64,000 bases of DNA, from the NCBI GenBank assembly GCA_964247055.1, contig OZ176057.1, forward strand, positions 5,518,001 through 5,582,000. The letters are read 5' to 3'. A program made the position numbers and the translations under genes. This stretch comes from Paragordius varius. Taxonomy: Eukaryota; Nematomorpha. This document shows, piece by piece, positions 44,195-56,500 of this stretch. Each line of letters opens with the position of its first letter. The stretch's first letter is position 1. A model generated the notes under the pieces. The model was not told the DNA's origin, searched no databases, and saw only the letters and a program-made list of their open reading frames with translations.

Positions 44195-47100
44195 TCAAAC
44201 CAGTCCGAATCCCTTGCTATGCTTTAGGGCTAAAAATAATCGTTCTTGAAGTTGTTCTAGGCTTTCATATTCCGGTAACATTAGATAATTAAAACAGGTA
44301 TGCGCTGATGGCAATCTAAATCATATTTATATGCATAAGTTATAAAAATAAAATTCACCCTTGAACAATCAAATTCCCCCTCGAAGAATTCGAATTCACC
44401 CTTGAACAATTCAAACTAATCCTAAAAATAAATTATGTGTTTTTTAGCTAATATAACTCATCATTAATATGAAATATATTTTTATGGCATAGTTTATTAT
44501 TTTTTCAGTATTATATTAATTTAAAACAAAATTTGATTTTTTCAGAATATAAAAAATATAAGTAATTTTTAAGTTTAAAAAACACATAATATATTTTAGG
44601 GTGAACTTAATTGTTCATGGGTGAATATGAACTGTACATGGTATATATGAGTTATAAAAAATATTATTTTGGGATGTTTTACAAAAACATCCAATTCGCA
44701 AACATTTTTTTTGAAAGATGCAAGTTTTAAAAGCAAAAACTTCGACCCAACTTTTCCCCATCAGGTTTTCAATAAATGTTTTGCTTCTATTTTAAGTCTA
44801 AGCTTTGCCACCATTTTTTTAGCATATATTAAACATTTAAGGATTATTATTAGGAACAAAACAATATTTTTCAAAACATATTTTTATGGCAAATATTAAA
44901 TTTTAAGGCCATAAACACACACACACACACACACACCTATTGATATCACCAGTCTGTTTTGAGATATGGAATTTGAGTTTAGCCAGTCCGCCCAAGGGAA
45001 CTCGATCGCTACCGGTCGTAAATTTAAGGAGAGTTTTTCGTTCCTCCATATTCATGTAATTGTGAACCGTGTCCCAAAAATATCTACAAAAAACCAATGA
45101 TATAAAGAGAACAAAAAGATATTTTTTTTAAATTAACCTTGATTTTTTTATTACAGTAAAAATTAAAATTATACGGATAAAACGTATCTAGAGGACAATT
45201 ATAGGTTTAAAACCTTAATTTTTCTCTAAAAGAAACCATATTAGTTACAATTGTAAAATCTGGAATCGATTGTGTTAGTAATATATATCTCTATTTCACG
45301 TTTTGCCATTTAAAACAATGAATTATATTGAAATAAATCAAAATTCAAATAGTATGGATGTCTTTTAGAAAAAAATATTTGTCTCTATATTTTTACATTT
45401 TATCTGTATAATTTTAAATTTTACTGTATAAATAATTACAGTTTTGGATAAATGATTAGCTATGTGATTAGATTAATAAAACTCTCGATTTAACTTTACG
45501 TTTACCAAAACTGTATATAAAAAAATTAATCAAAATGTATGTATGTTCCATCTATAAGTCTTGACCTTTTAAATTTTTCAAATAATTTTATTTCTATAAA
45601 TAATTTTCCAACAAGCAAATTGTAAAATTAAATCTTTTGCCAAAAATAAAAAATATGGATACTTTATAACATCCGTGTTGGGATCATAACCACCTTCATA
45701 TGCGGTCGAATGTTCTAGGTCATGAAAATCATAATCCTAATTAAATAAATTAACAAAAAATAATTAAGCGCCAAAAAATTACAGTAAAAAATTGGAATTA
45801 TACGGACGGACAAAACGTAAAAACATAAAGACAACCATATTTTTTTGCAACAAAAGGCAACCTTATACTTTTTTAAACCGTGATTTTTGCCAGATAAATT
45901 ACTTAATTACAATGATATTGTAAAATATTTAATTGGTGATTGCGTTATAGACCAATTTACATCCCTAAATTATATTTTCTTGAAAACAATAAATTATTTA
46001 AAGAAAATCCAATTGCGGGCTTTTTGAAAAAATAAATTTTTTTAACATTTTGTCCGTATGATTCCAATTTTTACTTGTCAAAAAACTTGTAAGTTTTAAA
46101 CTTAAAAAAAAAGTTTGTTCATTATATACAATATAATAACTAAAAATTAACTGGATTTCCACAAATCAAAAGTTCCAATTCCCGTGGGTTAAAGAGTCGA
46201 TAAAGTGGTGATTTTTCATTGATAACCAAATCGAAACCGCGTTTAAATGCTTCAAATTGAGTAGCGATAGAAAGATTGAGCAAATAATCGGCATACATAT
46301 TAACATAATCCTAAAATTCAATTACATTGCATTTTTATGTAAAATATTTTTTTGCACACACAAAAGCGTAAAAAATAAAAAGACAAATATACCATTTAAA
46401 ATTTAAATTCACCCTATAAATGAATTATGTGTTTTCGGGCTAATATAACTCATCATTAATATAAAATATATTCTTATGGTATAGTATATTATTTTTTCAG
46501 TATTATATTAATTTTAAACAAAACTTCATTTATTAAATATATATATAAAAAAATATAGGTAATATTTAATTTTAAAAAACACATAATTTATTTTAGGGTG
46601 AAATTGAATTGTTCAAGGGTCAATTTGAACTTTAAATGGTATATTTGTTTGGTATAAAAAAATTAACCATACTTATTTTAAACCTAAATTTTATAATTAA
46701 AAAATGAAAAATTACCATTTATATTTCATATTTTGCTACAACACATACAATAAGTTATATTAAAGAAAATCAAGGTCAATTAGGGTAATCAATTTAAAAA
46801 AAAATAGGATTGTCATTTAGTTTTAAATTTCAAATTTCGATTACTGTAATATAATTAAACCAACCTGACGATTAAGCAAAGTAACTGGTATATGTGAACC
46901 ATTTGGTAATAATTCGTATTCGCTAACATTGCCTAAAACATATATGTAAGAAAAAAAATTAAAATTTCTTTTATCTGAAAAATGAAAAACGAGGGATGGT
47001 TAAATTATAAATTACGATTCTGGAATATATAAATAAATATATTTTATTTCCCGAAAATCTAAAAAATATGTTATTGGCCCACATACATAACATCGGAAAA

Positions 47101-47569
47101 ATATTAATAATTTAAAATAAAAAAATAATTCCTCCAAATTAAATCTAACTGTATCTTTTTAGCATATTTATAAAAAAATTATTATTGTAAATTATTTTAG
47201 AAAGTATATTGAAAAACTGTACATATCATTGATTTTAAACATCAATGAAACATTATTTTAAACTAGTAAAGAAATATCATATGTTTTAATTCGTGGAAAA
47301 TCGCAAATTATTTCACAAGATATATTTTTATCTTTTTTTGATAAAATTTTTTAAAAAAATATATTTTATAAATGCGAGTTTATAATTTTTCCAAATAATG
47401 TATTCTAGATGTAAAGATATTTTAACATAAAAAATTATTTAAAAAATAATTATATATTACCATATGGATCAGTAACATTAATGCTAAATGTTAAAGTAGA
47501 TTGTCCTGTAAATTGTTCAAATTCATCAGAGTCCATAGTAAGTAATTTAGATAAACCATTGTACAATGA
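44195..47569 (-). CDS. Ube3a: UBE3A exons 11-16: HECT C lobe and catalytic cysteine
   Basis: Reads [98 protein letters not shown] and finally [20 protein letters not shown] to KGFGLV and TGA. The catalytic Cys in HTCFN is encoded at 44294-44296. The end GFGLV parallels human GFGML, so the C terminus is complete. Confidence 0.95.
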
Positions 47570-50500
47570 CTATTGAATAATCAAAATATACCATTAACAA
47601 TTCAAATTTTACCCTTTAACATTTCAAATTCACCCTTGAACAATTAAAATCTCACCCTTGAACATTTCAAATCCACCCTTGAACAATTCAAATTTCACCC
47701 TTGAACAATTCAAATCCACCTTAAACAATTAAAATTCCCCCACAAATAATTTAAATTCATCCTCGAACAATTCAAATTTCACCCTTGAACAATTTAAATT
47801 TCACCCTTGAACAATTCAAATTTACCCTAAAAATAAATTGTGTTTTTGGGCTAATATAACTAACTTATTATTAATATGAAATATATCTTTATGGCGTATA
47901 GTTTATTATTTTGTGAGTATTATTTAATTTTAAACAAACATTTATATTTTCAAATATAAAAAAATATAAGTAATTAACGTCAAAAAACACTTTATATTAA
48001 TTTTAGGATAAATTTGAAGTATAAATGGCATATATAATGGAATATATCATTACTTTTTAAAAAAAATAAAAAAATTAAAATATTTACCTAATAGTTATAA
48101 ATTAATTTGGATCAACTTTAATGATTAAACATTTTGCGTGATTTTGTTTTATGTTTTACAAAAGTCAAAAAGTATAGTAATGAATAATGTTTCAAATAAT
48201 GTGGATTATTTTAAATTTAAACATTCAATTTTATAAAATTTGGAAGAAATAAAAAAAACTTACAGTAAAAATTAAAACCTAACGTTAAGACAAATATTTT
48301 TTTCAAAAGACAACAAGCATACTTTTTACACCTGAAAATTTCTTATATGATCTAATTAATTACAATTTCAATTGTAATATAATTTCCTGTAAACGATTTC
48401 CATCTCTGTATTTCCTACTTTGCAAGTAATTTCAAACAACAATGTGTTAGGGTTTATTTTCAACATTCATATTTAAAAAGTATGGCTGTGGTTTTTTTAA
48501 AGAATGATCTTTTACAGTAAAAATTGAAATTATACGGACAAAACGTAAAAATATAAAGATAAATATTTTTTTCTAAAATATAACCATATTTTTTAAATTT
48601 TTATTTTTTTAAATATAACTACTGATTATTTTAAACTGAAAAGTATAAAATAGCGATGTAAATTGGTAAAAAAAACAATTATATATTTTATGATTGTATT
48701 TAAATGATTATTACATGATAAACTAAGGTTTAAATTTTGGAAAAAAAATTTGTCTTTATATTTTTATGTTTTGTCCGTATAATTACAATTTTTACTGTAG
48801 TTTTTGCATAATATTAGGTTAAAAAAACCTTGTACATAATGTATGCAAAAATTGTTGATTTTTTTACATAAAAAATTTCTTAAATAATTAATTACAGTCA
48901 TGTATGTTTATAAATGTCAAACATATAGTTTTAATTGATTTTACTTTGTTTTTAATTGTTTACAATAAATAGGCTATTATTATTACTATTATTTTAAGGC
49001 CTGCTAAAAATGCGCATGTTGAATGTTGACATATCAAAAACATTATAACAATTAAAAACAAAGTAAAATCAATCAAAAACAACATATTTGTTCTCAAAAT
49101 TTAATCTATTACAGTCATGTATGTTTATAAATGTCAAACATATAGTTTTAATTGATTTTACTTTGTTTTTAATTGTTTACAATAAATAGGCTATTATTAT
49201 TATTATTATTTTAAGGCCTGCTAAAAATGCGCATGTTGAACTATTGACATATCAAAAACATTATAACAATTAAAAACAAAGTAAAATCAATTAAAAACAA
49301 CATATTTGTTCTCAAAATTAATTAATAAATTGTTAAATGTCAAACATACGTTTTTAATTGATTTTACTTTGTTTTTAATTGTTTACAATAAATAAAGCCT
49401 GCTAAAAATGCGCATGTTGAATTATTGACATGTCAAAAACATTAAAACAATTAAAAACAAAGTAAAATCAATCAAAAACAACTCATTTGTTCTCAAAAAT
49501 ACAATAAATTTTAATAAAATACCGGATTAATTTGGTTTAAATCGGTAAAACTTGCAGGTCGACCATACAGTTTGTAGTACAAGAATTGTGGAAAGTTAAT
49601 ATCCAAGATTATGCTATTGTAAATAGCTAATCCTATTATAGTTCCAACTAAATAGTATTCACACCATTGTTCATTACAGCCTTGTTGACTTATTGTTGTT
49701 GAAGTAGTTAAAGTATTAAACCAAAATATACGCACATCATCCATATATTTAAACATGCCTGAAAAGAAAATTTATTTTATCATAAAAAAATTGATTTGAT
49801 TGTTTTTTTATCAACTTTTAAAAGAATTAAAACACCTATTTGTAAAAATGCATATAATAGCCAACAGGTAGATCGGATTATATCAAATGTTTGATTTAAA
49901 ATAGAATAGCAAAATAATATTTTTTCTAGTAAAAGACGATTGATAATATGAAAAATGTGCTTTTTTGATAGTCCGTTTTTGTTGAAAAGTAATTAAATTA
50001 TAAAAATACCGTAGTATAATGTTTAAGTTAAATAATAATTATTTTTTACATATACTCTAATATTCCATTAAATATACCATTTACTGTTTAAATTTACCCT
50101 TCAACAATTCAAATTCACCCCCTAAAATAAATTATGTGTTTTTTAAGATTTAAAATCGCCTATATTTTTTAAATTTATAAAAAAATATACGTTTAAAATT
50201 AATATAATACTGTTATAATAATAAACTATGCCATAAGAATATATTTCTTGTTAAATATGATAAGTTATATTAGCAGCCCGAAAACGCAAAATTTATCTTT
50301 AGGGTGTTGAATTTGAATTGTTCAAGGGTAAATTAGAATTATAATCGTATAATGATAGGAACAAATTAAAGAGATGTTAAAGAACATATATTTCTGTTGT
50401 TCAAAGAAAATAAATGCAAAAAAAAGAAAAATACCATAATCAGGATTAAAAATTTGTTGAATGACAAGTTGAAAAAATTCTTTGCTCAGTCCACCCTGGT

Positions 50501-53500
50501 CATGACCAGTTTCGCCCTCAAATTCAACCAGCAGTTGACGTCTAAGGTATTCTGGATTTTCTTCAACAATCATTTCCAACTAAGCAACCAACAATCAAAA
50601 GCATTACATTAGATAAAACATTTAAACTTAATAACAGTTGTTAAAATCCGTAAGATAACGATAAAATAGAATTAAATGAAAATATAAATAGAAATAATTA
50701 TAATGTGAAAACACCAAGTCAAATGGTAATCGCAGACTAGTTTCGTGCTTGTTAGCACTCATCAGTACGTACGAAACAACTATTTGACTTGACTTGGGGT
50801 TGGTTTCACATATCGATTTCGTATATATTCTATTTATACTTTGATTTAATTCCATTTAATATTCCTCTATGTTATCCTTCCTACGGATTTTAACAACTGT
50901 TATTACAAAACATAACCAATCCGTTATTTACCATTTAAACTTAACCCCCATATATTCTACCATTTACAATTCAACATCACCCTTAAACAACTCAAATTCA
51001 CCCTTAAACAACTCAAATTCACCCTTGAACAATTCAAATTCACCCCCTAAAATAAATTATGTGTTTTTTAATATTAAAAATTAGTTATATTTTTTTATAT
51101 TTTTAAAAACAGAAATATTGTTTAAAATTAAAATAATACTGAAAAATCAATAAACTATGCCATAAAAATATATTTAATTTTAATGATATATTAGACTGAA
51201 ATTTCATAATTTATTTTTAGGGTGAATTTGAATTGTTCAAGGGTGAATTCGAATTGTAAATGGTATATTTACAGTGAAAATTGAAATTATACGGACAAAG
51301 CGTGTAAAAATATAAAGACAATTCTTTTCTAAAAGACAATAACCATACTTTTTCACACCTTAATTTTTCCTTTATAAGCTATTTTTTAATTACGAATGTA
51401 AGATATAAAATTGATTGTGTAAGTTATAAATATATATATCTGTATTTCATACTTTTCAATAATTAAATAATAAGTTATAATTAAAAAAATCAAGAATTAA
51501 AACGCATGATTGTCTTTAAAAAAAAATCCGTCTTTATATTTTTTTACGTTTTCTCGGTATAATTTTAATTTTTACTATATATTAATTAACCTGAATTATA
51601 TTTTAATGCATAAATATTTAAGATGCCATAAAAATTTAGGGCAAACAAAACACTTAAAAAGTGAAAGTTTTATTTTTACTTTTAATTTTGTATAATACCT
51701 ATAAAATTGATTTTTCCAATTTACATCGAAAACGATAGGTTAAATTTATAGAAAAAAAAACAATAATAATATTTACAAATCTGGTCTTTGAAACAATTAT
51801 TTGTATTATTGACAACTAGAAATCACAATAAGTTTTCCTAATCCAATTATTTTTAGATACAAATATATAAAACTCTCTTTTTCATTGTTAAACCATGTAA
51901 AGCTTGAATTAAAATTTCAAATAATTTTGTTTTTTAAGTTTAGTTAATAAAAAATTTCATTTTTTTCCTACATTTGCTAAACAATCAGCTATAAGGTGAG
52001 AACGCCTAACATGGAATCGTAAATAAGCTTCAAATTCTTGTGGATGATTTTCATTTGGATTTTCATTTGGATTTAAAGGATTTCGGTTTTGATTTAAAGG
52101 ATTTCGGTTTTGTTGAACATTTATACCATTTATATTATTTTCGTGAGAATTATTAAGTAAACTTTGAATAAATAGTACGCGTCTTTCATCATACATACGT
52201 ATACGATTATCTAAATGTAACCCTAAAATGTATAATATATATATATATACCATTTAATATTCACCTTGAACAATTCAAATTTACCCCCTTGAACAATTCA
52301 AATTCACCCCCCTTGAACAATTCAAATTGACTGCCCTAAACATTCAAATTCACCCTTGAACAATTCAAATTCACCCCCCCCCCCCCCTTGAACAATTCAA
52401 ATTCACCCCCTTTTAGACAATTCTAATTCACTTATATGTCTTTTAAGATTAAAAATTAACTATATTTTTATATTGGATTCGTATTAACGTCGTGAATAAT
52501 GAAAGAAAATAAAAATAAATTTATTATAGTTTCGCCCAATGGCATCATCAGGAGTTGTTAAAAGAAAAAACTTAAAATAAAGTACAGCAAAGAAAAAAAT
52601 ATAAAATGAAATTAAATGTGAGACAAATCAATACATATAAATTGATACAATGGACAAAGGAAAGTAACATGCCATTGGGCGAAAATTTGAGTCTATAATA
52701 AATTTATTTTTATTTTCTTTCTTTATTCACGACGTTAACACGAACCTTATTTAAACAACCCATCGTCGTCCACTCAATTTATATTTTTATATATTTTTTA
52801 AAAAATAAAATTTTGTTTTAAAATAAAATAATACTGAAAAAATAATAAACTATGTCATCTATAAAGATATATTTCATATTAATATGGAGTCATATTAGTT
52901 CAAAAACACATAATTTATTTTTAGGATGATTTTGAATTGTTCAAGGGTGAATTTAAATTGTTCGAGGATGTATTTGAATTGTTAAAGGGTGAATTTGAAC
53001 TGTAAATGGTATGTATATGTATGTATGTATATATATATATATATATATTTTATACTACACCGAGCAAAATTAATTAAAATTTGGTAAATTTTTATTTAAG
53101 CAAATGGTAGGATATTTTATTGTAATAAATGCCTTTTTCGAGAAAAATGATACATGTAGGTGGGTGTCGATTGAAATGAATAAATAAGGTAATTTACTTT
53201 TTTTGGCCTTAAAATACTGGAAAAGTTAGAAATTTTAAAATTTAATATCTGACAAAACTATATAATACGATAATTATCTTTAAATAAATCCTATGAAATA
53301 CATATTTTAGCAAAATGTCATAATACAGTAAAAACTAAAATTATACGGACAAAACGTAAAAATATATGGATAAATATTTTTTTTTCTAAAAGACAACCAT
53401 ACTAAATAAATCTTTATTAATTTACTTATAACTCATAGTTTTAATTTCTAAAGTATAAAATAGAAATGTATAATTGGTAACACAATCAATTACCTATATT

Positions 53501-56500
53501 ACGATTGGTAATGAAAGGTTTTAATAGGATAAATTAAGGTTTGAAAAAGTAGGGGGTTGTCTTTAGAAAAAAAAATTGTCTTTTATTTTTTCGTTTTGTC
53601 CATAGTATAATTTCAATTTTTACTGTATATGCATTTTTTCATAAATATCTCAATTTCAGGTTATATGTGTGACTTTAAAAGGTATTGACTTTCAGTTTAG
53701 ATTAATCTAATCAAAATTACAAAGTTAACAGTATTTTTAACTCAAAATTTATTAATTATTGATTGGTATCATATCCTACTATTAAAGTTAAAATGCACAG
53801 ATATCATCAAAAAATTTACCGTATTGTTTCGTAGGCGTAGATAATACAAACGGATGCCCCAAAAACGAAAATTGTTGATAAATGCTATTTTTATCACTAG
53901 AAATAATATGTTTGTTCATTTAAAGACCATGGGGTTAATGCATAAAATGCTTTTTAAAAATTAATCAAAAATAAAAAAAATAAGAAACCTATTCATAATG
54001 TATTGCCCACATGAGGATGTAACTGTTGAACCTGATGAAGATTTTGGAAATCTAAAAGAAAAATTAATATTACAGTAAAATTAAATAAAAAAATTGAGTA
54101 AACAGATTACTCAAGTATAAAAGAAAGGTAATCTCATTAAATAATAAAAATGTAAGCAACCAAGTCAAAGGGAGAACATTTAGTAAGCAAGTGTGCTAAA
54201 AATAAAATGAAATTTGCGTGCATGTTTTATTGTTACAAAATCTTTGTTTAGAAATTTTTTTTAACATTCATTTTTATGTGAAATACATTCTAGTATACCA
54301 TTTATAATTCAAATTCACCCTTGAACAATTCAAATTCACCCTTCAACAATTCAAATTCACCCTAAAAATAAATCATGTGTTTTCGGGGTAATAAAACTCA
54401 GCATTAATAAGAATATTCTTATAGTATTATTTTTCTGTATTATATTAATTTTAAAAGCATTTTTATTTTATAAAATTTAAAAAATTACACTAGTCGACAA
54501 ATTTGGACATTTTTAAGCACCACCACTCAAACTTTTTAAATTATGACTAATTTTAGTTTTTTAAAACCGAATTTAAAAAAATTTTTGATCCCGCCAATCA
54601 GAATTTTGAAATTTTATAGTTTTTTCAATTTTTCAAAAACAAGAGAAAATCGAGAGAAAATTAAATATAACTTTATAATAAAATGTTATTATATTATAAA
54701 CTTAATATCATTTAATAGAGCGTTTTAAACTCCATCTTTTGATTATAAATATGTCATTTAAATATCAGAGAGAAAAAAATAGTACGGACTTAAACGTCAA
54801 AATTTAGTCTTTTTTTTTCAAGAGAATTTTTAACACATATAAATTTTTTTTAATAAATACTAAAAAAGGCATTCTATGGTTTAAACCTTCGGCTTTCAGA
54901 TAGGCTATATTTTCTTTGTTATTTTTCGTTCTTTTGAGTACTTATTAGACTTTTTCTCTTGAGTTGGTTCTTAATAAAAATCCTTTATTTATACCTAGTG
55001 GATATACCTTATTTTTTAAAAATTATTGGTTGTTTTGTATTTTGAATTTCAGATGGATGTTGTGTAGCCACTTTTAGTAGAATTTACTGTTATGGGATTG
55101 GACCATTTGTATTTACCTAATTTATATTCAATTTAATTGTAGAATTTATCTAACTTTATTCTGTGAATTGGTTAATTTTACATGTCAATTTGCCTGGATT
55201 TTGCTTGCAAGTCTCTCTTATCGGACTTTACGATTACTTATGTTATCTTTGCCACATCTGGCATAATTATAGGATCGCTTGGGGGATATGCAGAGCTTGT
55301 GCAGCCGCCCGGATCTATCACACTATACATAAGCCTCTTTTAGATTTTTAATACTTTGGCTCTTAGCTTGTTTAGTATCTTATTTAATGCCTAGAATTTT
55401 GTTATTCATACATGGAATATTACTTGTATCGACTTGCCTGTTTGAATATTTAAACATATGTGCACGAGGAATGATTGTTTTTTTGAATTAAATACAAATT
55501 TAAAAATTAAATTTTGGAAAAATCCTATTGGTGGCCTCAATTTTCTTTTTTGTTTTGGCTTTTCCATGCCATTAGGTATTAGAAAATGCAAAAATAATGG
55601 GGTGGTGCAAAACCTTGTTGATCAGTGTTATAGGTAATTTTTAATCTAATAAAACATAATTTATGTTTAGGGTAAATTTAAATTTTTCAAGGGTGAATTA
55701 GAATTGTTCGAGGATGAATTTAAATTGTTCAATGGTGAATGTGAATTGTAAATGGTATATATCCATCAAATTTCGTTTAATAATAGTACTTATGTGCCTG
55801 TTTAATTTTTAAATACGAAATTTGCAATTTTTTAGAAAATTGTTTAATGTTTAAAATACAGAAAAGGCCCTCATAATGACCTTGGTAATTAATTTATATT
55901 ATTTTTTTAAAAATTATATAATTATTAAAGAAAATTACTGGCTTGTCAATATTTTAAATTATTTTACATGTTCACTAAAAGCTTAAAAAGCTGTATTTAT
56001 TTAAAAAATTATATATGATAAAAAAATCCTTGAGTTTTGACTTGATTAATGAATCTAAAAACGAATGTGCCCACCTAAAATCTAAATAATCCCTTTCTAG
56101 TATAAGGACACTCTCGATGGCATCATTAACAAATTCTCGGTCTGCCAGCACGGGTTTAGGACAAGCATGTGGTAAATATGAGCTAATAAGATTTTCAGAT
56201 GCAAATATTTTCCACATTTCTGCTGCATTATTCATAACGCCTGTTTTATTGGCATCATAATCAAGATTGTGATATGTGAATTTAATATTATTATTATTAT
56301 TATTATTATGGTTGTTAAATTTATTTGAGTTATTTGGGATTAGGGCCTTATCGATATTATAAAATGGGGTAAGACGTATCTCTAAAGCCGATTTCCTAGG
56401 ACTTATAGGACAGGCTAAATCTCTCCATATAACACCTAATAAAATTATGTAAAAGTTTAAAAAGTAAATAATTATTCAGCATTAAATAAAGAAAATAAAC

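Noticed and set aside
47590-47830. Regular ~21-bp repeats that could suggest a CRISPR array
   Set aside because: Units are directly adjacent with no unique spacers, lie inside a MITE arm, and the genome is eukaryotic.
55975-56235. Continuation of the UBE3A exon 5 frame to its stop at 55975
   Set aside because: The donor at 56074 gives the correct phase for exons 6 and 7, which carry the true conserved FSFLGHPF motif.
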